Source: DATFVJ01 sp963820395
Lineage (GTDB): Bacteria > Actinomycetota > Actinomycetes > Streptosporangiales > Streptosporangiaceae
DNA length: 64,000 nt
NCBI GenBank assembly: GCA_963820395.1
Contig: CAWGAE010000025.1
Coordinates: forward strand, 124,001-188,000
Direction: 5' to 3'
In this document: piece after piece, positions 1-8,801 of the stretch
Numbering within the stretch: the stretch's first letter is position 1
Layout of the letters: each line of letters begins with the position of its first letter
Position numbers and translations under genes: made by a program
The notes under the pieces: model-generated
What the model saw: the letters and a program-made list of their open reading frames with translations, nothing else
What the model was told of the DNA's origin: nothing
Databases searched by the model: none

Positions 1-492
1 AATGCCAGCGGCGGCGCCCGCAGCGCTGCCGTGGTCGAGCAGGTCCGGATCACCCCGCGCGGGCGTGTGACACTCAGCGATCACCGAACCAACGACGAGC
101 CGGAACGTCTTGCGCTCGCCACCTCGGTCGTGTGCGTGGGCCAGGGAGTTGACCCGTCGCGCTACGACGAGCTGCGGCCACTGCTCGATGCGCTGGGTGC
201 GGAACTCGCGGGAACAAGGAAGGTGACCGATGAGGGCTGGCTGCCGCGCAGCCGCCAGGTGGGCATCACCGGCCGTGCGGTCGCGCCAGCCGTTTACCTG
301 CTCCTCGGCGCCTCGGGCCAGTTCAATCACATGGTGGGGACGCGCGGCGCTGATCTCGTGGTGGCGGTGAACAGCGACGCCGGTGCGCCCGTCTTCGAGG
401 CCGCGGACATCGGCATCGTCGGGGACTGGGCGGAGGTCACACAGCTGCTCGCAAGTGAACTGGCGGGCGCTCTCCTCCACGTGCTCGCCTGA
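1..492 (+). CDS. etfA: Electron transfer flavoprotein alpha subunit, C-terminal part
   Basis: The reading frame is open to the left edge, so the gene starts outside the window. What remains is the C-terminal FAD-binding domain of EtfA/FixB: SRQVGITGRAVAP, then GASGQFNHMVGTRGA, then AVNSDAGAPVFEAADIG, the classic signature that cradles FAD and ends in IGIVGDW. The family passes electrons from acyl-CoA and related dehydrogenases to the quinone pool as an alpha-beta heterodimer; the beta subunit gene normally lies just upstream and is not visible. The stop is followed by about 200 nt without a gene. Confidence 0.93.
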   Translation, partial: NASGGARSAAVVEQVRITPRGRVTLSDHRTNDEPERLALATSVVCVGQGVDPSRYDELRPLLDALGAELAGTRKVTDEGWLPRSRQVGITGRAVAPAVYLLLGASGQFNHMVGTRGADLVVAVNSDAGAPVFEAADIGIVGDWAEVTQLLASELAGALLHVLA

Positions 493-692
493 CGTTCACC
501 CAGGCGTTCCTTATGCTCGCGGCGGGTTCTCTGTCATATCGGCGGAATTGCCGCCGCGCAGCCGGGTGCCGCAGGGGCGGCGCGCCGTGGACGAGACGAT
601 GCGACCGTTAATTGAGCTGACCGTATCGCCTTGCTCTGGTACGTTCTTGTTTCTTGTGCTGGCACTCCCTCCACCTTCGAAGGAGATGCGTC

Positions 693-2903
693 ATGCCCGC
701 AGCCAGGCAAACAGGCGAGGAGCTAGCCGAACCCGACCCTCATGTACGGCCAAGCCCGCCCGGTTCCGATCCGGGCGATGCGGTCCTGGCAGCCGAACGC
801 GCCCATCTGCGCGCGTCGCGCGAATTCCTGTACCTCATGCGCCAGAACGCGCTTTCGCTCCGGGCGCTTGGCGGTGATCGCGTCTCCGAGGAATACCTGA
901 AGGCCGATCTGTACCGGCGGGCGGAGGCGCTCAGGGACATTCCGGGCACCCCGCTGTTCTTCGGCCGGCTCGACTACCTTGGCCCGCCCGCCGAGCATTT
1001 CCACATCGGCCGTCGCCACGTCCATGACCAGCAGGGCCATCCGACGGTGATCGACTGGCGCGCGCCGGTGTCGCGGCCCTTCTACCGCGCGACTCCTGCC
1101 GCGCCGATGGGACTGTCACTGCGGCGCCGGTTCGGGATCTCCGGCGGCGAGCTCACCGCGTACGAGGACGAGGACTTCGCCGCCGCGGGTAGCGCCCCCC
1201 CGCAGGCCCGCCAGGATACGGGGCCGGCCGGCGGCCTGGGCGGCGCTGCCACCAGCCGCATCCTGGTCGAGGAGATCGAGCGGCCCCGCGTTGGCCCGAT
1301 GCGCGACATCGTGGCGACGATTCAGCCGGACCAGGACGATATCGTGCGTGCGGACGCGGGCCAGACCGTGTGCGTGCAGGGCGCGCCAGGCACCGGCAAG
1401 ACCGCTGTCGGGCTGCACCGCGTGGCATATCTCCTTTACGCGTACCCGGAGCGGATGCGCCGCGGCGGAGTCCTCATCGTCGGGCCAAACCGGACCTTCC
1501 TCGGTTACATCCGCGATGTTCTTCCTGCCCTTGGCGAGATGGACGTGAGCCAGGTGACGGTGGCCGAACTCGTGATGAGCAGCGGCGGCAGGGCGGGTAC
1601 GGCGGCCACGGCGGCGGCGGTGGGCGAGCGCTCCGCGGCGACCGCGGGGGGGATCGGCCCCGGCGAAGCAGAACACATCAAGGGTGACGCGCGCATGGCC
1701 CAGGTCCTCCGCCGTGCGCTCTGGTCCCACATCGCCGTTCCCGCCGAGGCGGTCGTGCTCCCCCGTGGCACGCGGCGCTGGCGTGTCCCCGGCTATGACC
1801 TGGCCGGCCTGGTGGACGGCCTGCGAGAGCGCGGCGTGCGCTACGGCGCGGGCCGTGAGCTTCTCGCGCACCGCATCGCGCACGTGATCCTCACCCAGAT
1901 GGAGGCCGCGGGCGAGCCGTGCGACGACAGGACTCACGACTCGGTCCGCCGGTCCCGGCCGGTGCGGGCCGCCGTCGACGCGACATGGCCGCCAGTGGAC
2001 CCGGTGCGGCTGGTCATGCGGGTGCTATCCGATCCGGGCCTGCTCGCCACGGCCGCCGATGGCCTGCTCACCCCGGCCGAGCAGCAGGCGGTCCGCTGGC
2101 ACACGCCGCCGCGCGGCGTGCGTTCGGCGCCATGGACCGTGGCCGACGCGGTCCTCATCGACGAGGCCGCCGACCTCATCGAGCGGACGGCCAGCCTGAA
2201 TCATCTGGTAGTCGACGAGGCACAGGACCTGTCCCCGATGGAGTGCCGGGCGATCGGGCGGCGCTGCGCGACGGGTTCGGCGACTGTGCTCGGCGACATC
2301 GCGCAGGGCACCACGCCGTGGGCGAGTCGCAGTTGGCCTGCGTTCCTCGGCCACCTGGGAAAGCCGGACGCGCACATGCACGTGCTCGACAAGGGTTACC
2401 GGGTGCCCAGGCAGATCATCGACTACGCCAGCCGGCTGCTACCGCAGATCGCGCCTGGGCTGGCGCCGCCCATGTCGGTGCGCCAGTCACCTGGATCGCT
2501 CGAGATCGTTGCGGCGGAACCGGCCGCGCTCGCCGGCCGTGCCGCTGAACTCAGCGCTGGAGCTCTCAGGGAGCCCGGCTCGGTGGCCGTGATAGGTGCT
2601 GACGATCATGTCCCCGAGCTGGTCCTGTCGCTGGCGACGGCGGGTCTGCCGTACGTCGTACTCGGCGATGACGGCGGGCTGCCCAAAGAGGCCGAGCCGG
2701 ATGCCGATCCGGGCGCGCGGCTCGCGATCGTCCCGGTCACCCTGGCCAAGGGCTTGGAGTTCGACCAGGTGATCGTCGTGGAGCCCGCCAGGATCACCGG
2801 GGCAGGGCCGAGCGGTCTGCGCCGCCTGTACGTGGCACTCACCCGGGCCGTTTCGCGCCTGTGCGTACTACACGCCGAGGCCCTCCCCGCCGCACTGCGA
2901 TGA
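693..2903 (+). CDS. helD: HelD-like RNA polymerase-recycling motor ATPase (UvrD/Rep-type fold)
   Basis: A 736-residue protein. The ATG at 693 is chosen because AGGAG lies 7 nt upstream; an earlier in-frame start at 654 lacks one. Visible are an N-terminal charged helical segment (AERAHLRASREFL), Walker A GAPGTGKT near residue 230, the DExx-type motif VVDEAQDLSP near 506, and C-terminal superfamily-1 motifs TLAKGLEFD and LYVALTRA near 690-711. Such proteins in Gram-positive bacteria insert arms into RNA polymerase, release stalled complexes and can protect against rifamycins (HelR); they are not DNA helicases. No clear rifamycin-associated operator palindrome was seen in the 200 nt upstream. 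The stop overlaps the next start as ATGA, so the two genes are translationally coupled. Confidence 0.85.
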   Translation: MPAARQTGEELAEPDPHVRPSPPGSDPGDAVLAAERAHLRASREFLYLMRQNALSLRALGGDRVSEEYLKADLYRRAEALRDIPGTPLFFGRLDYLGPPAEHFHIGRRHVHDQQGHPTVIDWRAPVSRPFYRATPAAPMGLSLRRRFGISGGELTAYEDEDFAAAGSAPPQARQDTGPAGGLGGAATSRILVEEIERPRVGPMRDIVATIQPDQDDIVRADAGQTVCVQGAPGTGKTAVGLHRVAYLLYAYPERMRRGGVLIVGPNRTFLGYIRDVLPALGEMDVSQVTVAELVMSSGGRAGTAATAAAVGERSAATAGGIGPGEAEHIKGDARMAQVLRRALWSHIAVPAEAVVLPRGTRRWRVPGYDLAGLVDGLRERGVRYGAGRELLAHRIAHVILTQMEAAGEPCDDRTHDSVRRSRPVRAAVDATWPPVDPVRLVMRVLSDPGLLATAADGLLTPAEQQAVRWHTPPRGVRSAPWTVADAVLIDEAADLIERTASLNHLVVDEAQDLSPMECRAIGRRCATGSATVLGDIAQGTTPWASRSWPAFLGHLGKPDAHMHVLDKGYRVPRQIIDYASRLLPQIAPGLAPPMSVRQSPGSLEIVAAEPAALAGRAAELSAGALREPGSVAVIGADDHVPELVLSLATAGLPYVVLGDDGGLPKEAEPDADPGARLAIVPVTLAKGLEFDQVIVVEPARITGAGPSGLRRLYVALTRAVSRLCVLHAEALPAALR

Positions 2904-4132
2904 CTCCCATGACCCCGATGACTCCCATGACCCCGATGTCCCCGACCGTGCAGGGCGAGCGGTGTGACCTCGGCGATCTCGGCGATCTCGTGCTTGTCGA
3001 CCATCACTGCCACGGCGTGGTTACCAGGGATCTTAGCTTGCCGCAGGTTGAGCTGCTGAGCACCGAAGCGAGCGAGCCGGGGCCAGCCGGCACCACGTTC
3101 TTCGACAGCCAGCTCGGCCTCAGCCTGCGCCGATGGTGTCCGCCGGTACTCGGCCTCGCGCCGAACGCCGAGCCGGCCGAGTACGTGGCGCGCAGGCGTC
3201 AACTGGGCGCCGCCGAGGTCACCAGGCTATTGCTGCGCGCCGCCGCGGTTGCCGACCTCCTCGTCGACACCGGTTATCAGCCGGCGGAGCTGGGTCCGGC
3301 CGAAGTGGGCGGCCCGGCCGGGCTCGCTGCCGCGGCGGGCGCCCGGGTGCACACCGTGGTCCGGCTGGAGCGGGTCGCGGAGGAACTCGCGGCTACCGGC
3401 GCCGGCCCGCGGGAATTCCTCACCCGCTACCCGGGCGTGCTCGCCGGGGCGGCATCCGGCGCCGTCGCGGTCAAGTCCATCGTCGCTTACCGGCATGGCC
3501 TCGACTTCGATCCGGCGCGGCCCGGTTACGCGGAGGTCCGCCGCGCGGCGGACGGCTGGCTGGGTGCGGCCGCCGGTCCCGGGGCGGGCGCGGACCCGGC
3601 GGCCGCGCAGTTCCGGATAACCTCACCGGTGCTGCTGCGGTTCCTGCTGTGGTCGGCGATCGATCTCGGCCTGCCAATCCAGATCCACACCGGCTTCGGG
3701 GATCGTGATCTGGACCTCCACCGGTGCAATCCCCTGTTGATGACCGATTTCATCCGCGCGACCGCGTCGGCCGGGGTGCCGCTGATGCTCCTGCATTGCT
3801 ATCCGTATCACCGCGAGGCCGGTTACCTCGCCCATATCTACCCACACGTCTACTGCGACGTCGGGCTCGCGCTGAACTTCACCGGTGCCCGAGCGCACGC
3901 TATCCTCGCCGAGAGCCTGGAACTCACCCCTTTCGCCAAGACGCTGTATTCCTCGGACGCGTTCGGGCTGCCGGAACTGCACTATCTCGGCGCCGTCGTC
4001 TTCCGCCGCGCGCTGCGGACCGTGCTGGCTGAGTGGCTGAGCGACGGCATGCTCACCGCCGCGGACGGGAGGCGTATCGCCGGGCTGATCGGCGCGGGCA
4101 ACGCCCGCCGCGTCTACCGGCTCGCGCAGTGA
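2900..4132 (+). CDS. Amidohydrolase-2 family metal-dependent hydrolase
   Basis: 410 residues, starting inside the stop of the HelD gene (ATGA). The N terminus is a short repeat, MTPMTPMTPMTPM, built from repeated ATGACYCCC units; it offers several alternative ATG starts. The body is a TIM-barrel amidohydrolase: the HxH metal site is DHHCHG (about residues 34-39), followed by QIHTGFGD (about 260), LLHCYPY (about 296) and the catalytic-Asp region SSDAFGLPE (about 351). It resembles the amidohydrolase domain found alone or fused to glutamine synthetase-like proteins (FluG type). The substrate cannot be told. A strong hairpin directly downstream probably ends the transcript. Confidence 0.8.
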   Translation: MTPMTPMTPMTPMSPTVQGERCDLGDLGDLVLVDHHCHGVVTRDLSLPQVELLSTEASEPGPAGTTFFDSQLGLSLRRWCPPVLGLAPNAEPAEYVARRRQLGAAEVTRLLLRAAAVADLLVDTGYQPAELGPAEVGGPAGLAAAAGARVHTVVRLERVAEELAATGAGPREFLTRYPGVLAGAASGAVAVKSIVAYRHGLDFDPARPGYAEVRRAADGWLGAAAGPGAGADPAAAQFRITSPVLLRFLLWSAIDLGLPIQIHTGFGDRDLDLHRCNPLLMTDFIRATASAGVPLMLLHCYPYHREAGYLAHIYPHVYCDVGLALNFTGARAHAILAESLELTPFAKTLYSSDAFGLPELHYLGAVVFRRALRTVLAEWLSDGMLTAADGRRIAGLIGAGNARRVYRLAQ

Positions 4133-4158
4133 GCATCGCGGCAACACCCTGGTCGCGC

Positions 4159-4194
4159 CGCGCGCCGGGCTCCCACGGGGAAACCCGGCGCGCG
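4159..4194 (+). terminator. Strong GC hairpin after the amidohydrolase gene
   Basis: An 11-bp perfect stem (GCGCGCCGGG core) with a 14-nt loop begins 26 nt after the stop. There is no U-run, which is common for actinomycete terminators. The neighbouring gene on the other strand ends at 4234, so the hairpin lies between convergent genes and could serve both. Confidence 0.65.
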
Positions 4195-4233
4195 CCGGAG
4201 TGCGATTGCTGGATTTCAGGTTGGCGGGAGGAA

Positions 4234-4689
4234 TCAGCCCCGGCCGCAGACGTCGCCGTCGTAGTCGCTCGGGCGGCCGGTACGGTCATCGCGGTCACGG
4301 TCCGTTGCGCAGCGGCGGGATGGCGTGACTACGTCGTCGCTGTCGTGGTCGCCGTCGTTAACGGCATGCGCGTGCGCGCGCGCATGGGCGTGGGTGTGGG
4401 TGTGGGTGTGGGCGTGGCACCTGGTGGTCTCGTCACCATCCCGGTCGCCCGGGCTGCCGGTGCGGTCGTCGCGGTCACGGTCGGTCCAGCACTTGAATAG
4501 GCCGCCGCAGTGCACGTCGTCGGCGTCGCGGTCGTGGTCGCACCTGCTGGCGGCGGAGTGGTGGGCTACCGGAGCCGACGCGGTGCGGCCCGGCTGGGCG
4601 GCTACCTCGGCCGCCAGAGCGGACGTCCCCATCCAGACGACCGTCGCGGATACCGCGACAAGGACGCTGCCCGCAAAGGTTGTTTTCAT
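4234..4689 (-). CDS. Secreted Asp/His-rich small protein, putative metal binder
   Basis: Predicted 151-residue protein. The start chosen is the ATG at 4689, preceded by AAGGGGGC; it gives a clean signal peptide: MKTT, then a hydrophobic stretch, then ALAAEVAAQ. The mature part is low complexity: CDHDRDADDVHC, DRDRDDRTGSPGDRDGDE, an alternating His tract (HAHTHTHTHAHARAHAHA), DGDHDSDD and a C-terminal SDYDGDVCGRG. The D-x-D-x-D clusters recall calcium-binding (excalibur/EF-like) loops and the His tract recalls Zn/Ni/Cu binders. Six Cys flank the acidic blocks. No family is recognised; function is inferred from composition only. GC-rich repeats leave the opposite strand open too, but only this strand has a signal peptide, a ribosome site and an AT-rich promoter region. 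Confidence 0.6.
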   Translation of the reverse strand: MKTTFAGSVLVAVSATVVWMGTSALAAEVAAQPGRTASAPVAHHSAASRCDHDRDADDVHCGGLFKCWTDRDRDDRTGSPGDRDGDETTRCHAHTHTHTHAHARAHAHAVNDGDHDSDDVVTPSRRCATDRDRDDRTGRPSDYDGDVCGRG

Positions 4690-5092
4690 ATATTTGCCCC
4701 CTTTTCGAGAATGTGCATCCGGCATCTCCCGGCTGCCCCAATAGACCGCAATATCTCTGCTCGCTGGAAGACAAAATTCAAGACGCGGTCTGGACGTGAC
4801 GCTAGCAGCAGGTCAGTTAACTTTGCCATTAATTTACGGCCTGAGTTTCAGAATATTAATTCCGCGCACTCGTCTCACGGAAAAGATAAGTCCGCAGTTC
4901 GGAGTTGCCAGTTAGCTGATGAAAGCGGCGGGCAAGACCAGCGCGTCTGCATCGGGGTATGCTGCCCGGGCGGGACATGTCGCCTGCTTGGGTGAGGCGG
5001 GTTGCACCGCGTGGGTGCCGGGTGCCGGGTGCCGGGTGGGTGGACGGGCGCTCTCCGCCGGATTCCAAGGCGGGCCGTCCTAAAATGCGACC
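4690..5092. promoter_or_regulatory. Divergent intergenic region with AT-rich promoter and leaderless start
   Basis: About 400 nt without a gene. Positions 4740-4920 are clearly AT-richer than the surroundings and probably carry the promoter of the secreted protein on the minus strand. Towards the HAD gene there is a short run of the 7-bp unit GGTGCCG (5012-5037, three to four copies). A -10-like hexamer TAAAAT (5081-5086) lies only 6 nt before the HAD GTG, with no ribosome-binding site between them, which suggests a leaderless mRNA starting at or next to the initiation codon. Confidence 0.45.
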
Positions 5093-5776
5093 GTGGCGGT
5101 AGAAGCGGTCATCTTCGACTGGGGCGGGACGCTCACGCCCTGGCACATGGTGGATCACGAAGCGCTCTGGGGTGAGGTGTGCGCCGAACATTTCGGCGCG
5201 CCATCAGCTGCCGAGGTCGCAGCTGCCATTGTCGCCGCGGAGACAGAGCTTTGGCGGATCGCGGCGCGCGAACACCGCGGCGCGACGCTGCGGGATCTGT
5301 TCGAGCGCGCCGGTGTGACCCACACCCGGGAGCTGCTCGCCACGTATTTCGCGGCCTGGGAGCCGCACACGTTCACCGATCCGGAGGTGCCGGGACTGCT
5401 ACGGGATCTGCGCGCTCGCGAGATCAAGGTCGGCGTGCTTTCCAACACGCTCTGGCCGAGGGCGCGGCACGAGCAGATCTTCGCCCGTGACGGCGTTCTT
5501 GACCTGATCGACGGTGCCGTTTACAGCAGTGAGATCGGCACGACCAAGCCGCATCGGGCGGCGTTCCGCGCGGCCATGGACGCGGTCGGGGCTGCCGAGC
5601 CCCGCGGGTGCGTTTTCGTCGGCGACCGGCTGTATGACGACGTTTACGGTGCGCAGAGCGCCGGGATGCGGGCGGTGCACGTGCCGCACAGCTCCGTGCC
5701 GGGTTTCGACGGCGCGACGCCTGACGCGGTGATACAATGCCTCGCCGACATCGCGACGGTGATCGACGCCTGGTAA
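5093..5776 (+). CDS. HAD-superfamily hydrolase (class IA, DWGGT variant)
   Basis: 227 residues, full length for the family. Motif I is FDWGGTLT (residues 8-15): the nucleophilic Asp is present, but the second Asp of the usual DxD is Gly, as in a common subgroup of small-molecule HAD enzymes. Motif II lies in GVLSNTLW, motif III Lys in GTTKPHRAAF, and motif IV in VGDRLYDDVYGA. A helical cap (about residues 20-95) separates motifs I and II. The substrate is unknown; phosphoesters or small haloacids are family possibilities. It appears to be transcribed alone. Confidence 0.83.
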   Translation: MAVEAVIFDWGGTLTPWHMVDHEALWGEVCAEHFGAPSAAEVAAAIVAAETELWRIAAREHRGATLRDLFERAGVTHTRELLATYFAAWEPHTFTDPEVPGLLRDLRAREIKVGVLSNTLWPRARHEQIFARDGVLDLIDGAVYSSEIGTTKPHRAAFRAAMDAVGAAEPRGCVFVGDRLYDDVYGAQSAGMRAVHVPHSSVPGFDGATPDAVIQCLADIATVIDAW

Positions 5777-5905
5777 GGCGGCGCTGGGATTCATGTCGTG
5801 ATCCGCAACGGCTCACGCGGGCTTTCGCGCCCCCCGCAAGCTCAAACCGTCGGCGGCCGCGATGGCACAACGGCGCTCAGCCCAAGGCCGCGAACGGCCC
5901 GCTAG

Positions 5906-6350
5906 CTGACCGGGGTGGCCGGCCCGCAGCTCGCGGCGGTAGAGCGCGGTGACTTTGCCCGCGCCCTGGAGAGCCTAGGTCAGCTGGTGGGCGGGGTAGC
6001 CCACGATTTCCTGAAGTCGGGCCGCTACGTGCGCTGCGTGTCTCAGACGCCGGCATGGGCATGGGCCGCGAGGTTGTTGCCCGCGTTTCGAGCAGTTCCA
6101 TACCACCAAGCCCAAGGTTCAGGGCACCGGGCTTGGGCTCGCGACCGTCTACGGAATAATTACCCAGGCCGACGGCCACGCCCACATCTACTCCGAACCC
6201 GGGGTCGACACTACCGTCACGGCGTTGCTACCCGCTACCGAAGCGGCCAGGGCTGCCGGGACCTGTAGCCGTGGCACCTGCCCCCGGCCGCGGCGCGTCG
6301 ATCCTGCTTGTCGAGGACGAGCCGGACCTGCGGGAGCTTACGAACCACCA
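5906..6350 (+). pseudogene. Remnant of a hybrid sensor kinase / response regulator
   Basis: Three pieces appear in order but in different frames. First comes a histidine-kinase H-box, ESLGQLVGGVAHDF (about 5969-6010). Next is an ATPase piece with the G1 box VSDAGMGMG (about 6042-6068) and, after a frame change, HTTKPKVQGTGLGLATVYG and YSEPGVDTTVTALLPAT (about 6095-6237). Last is a receiver-domain start ILLVEDEPDLRELT (about 6301-6342), after which the match stops abruptly. Much of the DHp/ATPase region between the first and second piece is deleted. This is a decayed PAS-type hybrid kinase; no product is expected. Confidence 0.75.
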
Positions 6351-6630
6351 TGTCTTTGTCGGCAAAGATGTCGGGCGTTGTCTCAAGTGCGCCGATAAGT
6401 TCGCGCTCGCTGTTGAAGGTGCGTGCCCGGCCCCTGAAGACGCCAAGAGTGGCCGTGCCTGCCACACCCGCGACACCGAGGCCCAACGCCGTGGCGAGCG
6501 CGGAGATCTGCGGCAGACGGCCGCAGCGGCGCCGGGCCGGCCGCTGCGGGTGCCGCGCCGCAGCGGCGGCGGACAGCGTTTGCGCCCGCGGGTCCGAAAC
6601 CGCGCTGGGTTTGTGTTCCCTGATCGTCAT
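6235..6630 (-). CDS. Hypothetical single-pass membrane protein, possibly truncated
   Basis: An ATG at 6630 with GGGGGGCGAAACC upstream opens a 131-residue frame. It has a basic N-terminal region, one hydrophobic segment (ISALATALGLGVAGVAGTAT, about residues 46-65) and a short segment with TFNSERELIGALETTPDIFA. The last third runs antisense into the decayed kinase, so the original C terminus is probably lost. No family is recognised. It may be a fragment left by the same rearrangement that destroyed the kinase. Confidence 0.35.
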   Translation of the reverse strand: MTIREHKPSAVSDPRAQTLSAAAAARHPQRPARRRCGRLPQISALATALGLGVAGVAGTATLGVFRGRARTFNSERELIGALETTPDIFADKDMVVRKLPQVRLVLDKQDRRAAAGGRCHGYRSRQPWPLR

Positions 6631-7005
6631 GGTTTCGCCCCCCGTGGTGGTCCGGTCACTTGGCAAGGAACCGGTCGGTGCCCCCGATCTCCGTTGGCGG
6701 CGAGACGAGCACCGAAGGCAGATCTTCGCTGTCATTGAGGAGATACGTAACGTGAGGGTAACCTTAACAGATGACATCACAATTTGTAGTTAATTGATAG
6801 CAATAAGTGGTATCGTCGCGACGCCCGGACGTACAGATCACGCGGACCCGGCTCGCCGAACCCGGCCACGCTCACCTGCACCACGGGCGGCCGAGGCTCG
6901 GTGCCTGGCGAAGCGGGCGAATATGCGGTGACTATGTCATTTTGTAATATTTGGAATACTTAGAGTGAAAGATGAAAAGACTCAAGCCACGCAAGGGAGG
7001 TAATC
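6631..7005. promoter_or_regulatory. AT-rich intergenic region with TAATTGATAG motif
   Basis: Roughly 375 nt without a convincing gene. At 6791-6805 there is TAATTGATAGCAATA, which resembles two elements between the response-regulator genes (8802-8816 and 8831-8844), so a shared regulator is possible. Positions 6925-6970 (TGACTATGTCATTTTGTAAT and following) are AT-rich and probably contain the promoter of the small membrane protein gene at 7006. Confidence 0.35.
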
Positions 7006-7320
7006 ATGAAGATCCAGGCGATCCCAGCTGACACCATCACCCGCCTGAGACGCGCCACCCACCAGAGCGTGACCGCCACCGCTCGCCGCACCCGCGGCCA
7101 TGCCCGTCTCACCGTCCTCACCACCGCGGTCGCTGTCGCGAGCATCACCGGCGCTGCCGCACTGGCCGTCACCATGGCAGATCCCACCCACGCGATCACC
7201 CGGCCGCACCGAGCCGCCACCACCCATGGCCACGCCGCCAGCCAGCATCTCACCCGCCCGCAGGCGCCCCCCGCACACGGCACCGGCTACCCCGCCCACA
7301 CCACTACCGGCGGATCATGA
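7006..7320 (+). CDS. Small predicted membrane or exported protein
   Basis: 104 residues with an excellent ribosome site (AAGGGAGG, 5 nt before the ATG). A basic N-terminal third rich in Arg/Thr is followed by a hydrophobic stretch (VLTTAVAVASITGAAALAV, about residues 37-55) and a His/Pro/Thr-rich tail ending HTTTGGS. This is either a single membrane anchor with an extracytoplasmic tail or a long signal peptide. No family is recognised. Its last 6 nt overlap the convergent receiver-kinase gene. Confidence 0.6.
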   Translation: MKIQAIPADTITRLRRATHQSVTATARRTRGHARLTVLTTAVAVASITGAAALAVTMADPTHAITRPHRAATTHGHAASQHLTRPQAPPAHGTGYPAHTTTGGS

Positions 7321-8643
7321 CCGCCAGCCGCCCTGCGGCTCAATCATGATCTTTTGCTCGGCGGGCCGAGATACGGCCGGCCCAGCCGGGAGGGCTTTAC
7401 CACTCTCATGTCGGGTACTGGCGTGGGGGCATGCGATAAGGGCGCGCTGCGGCGCTTTCGGGTGATAGCCGCCCGGGAGTAACGGACGGCCTAGTAGCGG
7501 CGAGCGGCACACAGGTGCCGCAGGTAAGCCGCCCTGCGCTTGAAGCACCGAGGCGGGCTGCCGCCGGAGGGCGATCCGGGCCCGCCAGAGCCCGTCGCGG
7601 AACTCGCTGTGCGCGCTGGCCCGCAGCGCCGAAGCGAGTTCGGCCAGCAGTGCGCCCGTCGTTGCCGGGTCGCGGATCGTCTGGTCATCTTCCGCGGCAG
7701 ATGTGACGTACAGCTGGATCTGGATCAGCTGTTTCTCGGCCCGCACCGCGACATGGACCCGCGGCTGCGGGCTTGCGGGCGCCACCCCGAGCAGCATCAG
7801 CTCGACGATGTCGACAATGACGGGCACTTCGATCGCGGCCAGCCCGGCTGGCGGTTCGCCTGCGTCAACCGTAACCTGCGCAGCGAGCAACGACTTGATC
7901 CGCTCCTGTAGCGCGGCGGCCAGCCGGGTCTCGGGCCGCAGGAACGGCCGTTGCGCATCGACCAGCCCGCGCAGTGATCCGGCTGCCACCTCCACGAGTT
8001 GCCGTACCGCGTCGAGACTCGGCGCCGGACAGGTTGGCGCCGACTGTCGCAGCATCTGTAGTTCGAGGCTGGCAGCGGTGAGTTCCTGGATCGGGCCGTC
8101 GTGCAGAAAGTCGGCCAGCTCACCGCGTTCCCGCGCGCGAATCCGGCGGGTGATGTCCAGCAGCTGCCATGCCTCCGGTTCGCCGGCCGCGGGCTGAGTG
8201 CCGCCCGGCGGCACCGATGCCGGCGGCTGCGCGCCGTGCTCCGGCGCGATCCCCGGTTTCCGATCGGACGGCGGGAGGATATCCGGCTGGCACAATGCGC
8301 GAACGGCTTCGAGCAGTTTGCCTATCTGGAATGGTTTGGTCAGGTAAGCGACGCCGTCCGGGAGCATGTCGACAGCTCCGCCGCTGATCACCAGGCACCG
8401 TCGGGCCGCGGCCGGGTCCTTCGACCGGATCTCTTCAACTAGGTCGATGCCCCTCTCAGGGCCGAGATTGGCATCGACAAGCACCGCGTCGTACCCGGCG
8501 GGGTTCATGGCGCGCGCCTCGGTGAGCGTGCACGCGACATCCGCCTCGTAGCCGCTGGCGCTGAGCGCGCGCCGGAGCAGGGTCCGCATCTGTTCAACGT
8601 CATCGACCACCAGAAGCCGCCGGCCACCTGAGCTGCCCGCCAT
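7315..8643 (-). CDS. Receiver domain fused to HisKA_3-type dimerisation domain; degenerate kinase
   Basis: 442 residues from the ATG at 8643 (GAAGGG upstream). Residues 8-118 form a CheY-like receiver: acidic pocket VVDD (14-15), phosphoacceptor D57 in VLVDANLG, and conserved Lys in YLTKPF. After a Pro-rich linker comes a HisKA_3 helix with ELADFLHDGPIQEL, His181 being the predicted phospho-His. The next segment aligns in position with a kinase ATPase domain (LAAALQERI, then IVDIVELMLLG) but I cannot find the N-box Asn or the DxGxG motif, so it may not bind ATP. The last 70 residues look disordered. It is divergent from the DevR-like regulator gene and the two probably act together, this protein perhaps as a phosphotransfer adaptor. 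Confidence 0.75.
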   Translation of the reverse strand: MAGSSGGRRLLVVDDVEQMRTLLRRALSASGYEADVACTLTEARAMNPAGYDAVLVDANLGPERGIDLVEEIRSKDPAAARRCLVISGGAVDMLPDGVAYLTKPFQIGKLLEAVRALCQPDILPPSDRKPGIAPEHGAQPPASVPPGGTQPAAGEPEAWQLLDITRRIRARERGELADFLHDGPIQELTAASLELQMLRQSAPTCPAPSLDAVRQLVEVAAGSLRGLVDAQRPFLRPETRLAAALQERIKSLLAAQVTVDAGEPPAGLAAIEVPVIVDIVELMLLGVAPASPQPRVHVAVRAEKQLIQIQLYVTSAAEDDQTIRDPATTGALLAELASALRASAHSEFRDGLWRARIALRRQPASVLQAQGGLPAAPVCRSPLLGRPLLPGGYHPKAPQRALIACPHASTRHESGKALPAGPAVSRPAEQKIMIEPQGGWRS

Positions 8644-8801
8644 TCCGTCCAACCCTTCGCTGCGGCCAGCGCGCACGGGCCGGCCGGGCCTGACGCGCCG
8701 ACGGCAGTGAGGTTGCCTCCGCGGTCGCGAAGCGGCCCGTTGCCCGATTTTTCATGTCGTCAGCATTGAGTTGGCGACATGACTGCCAGCGCGATCGTAA
8801 C

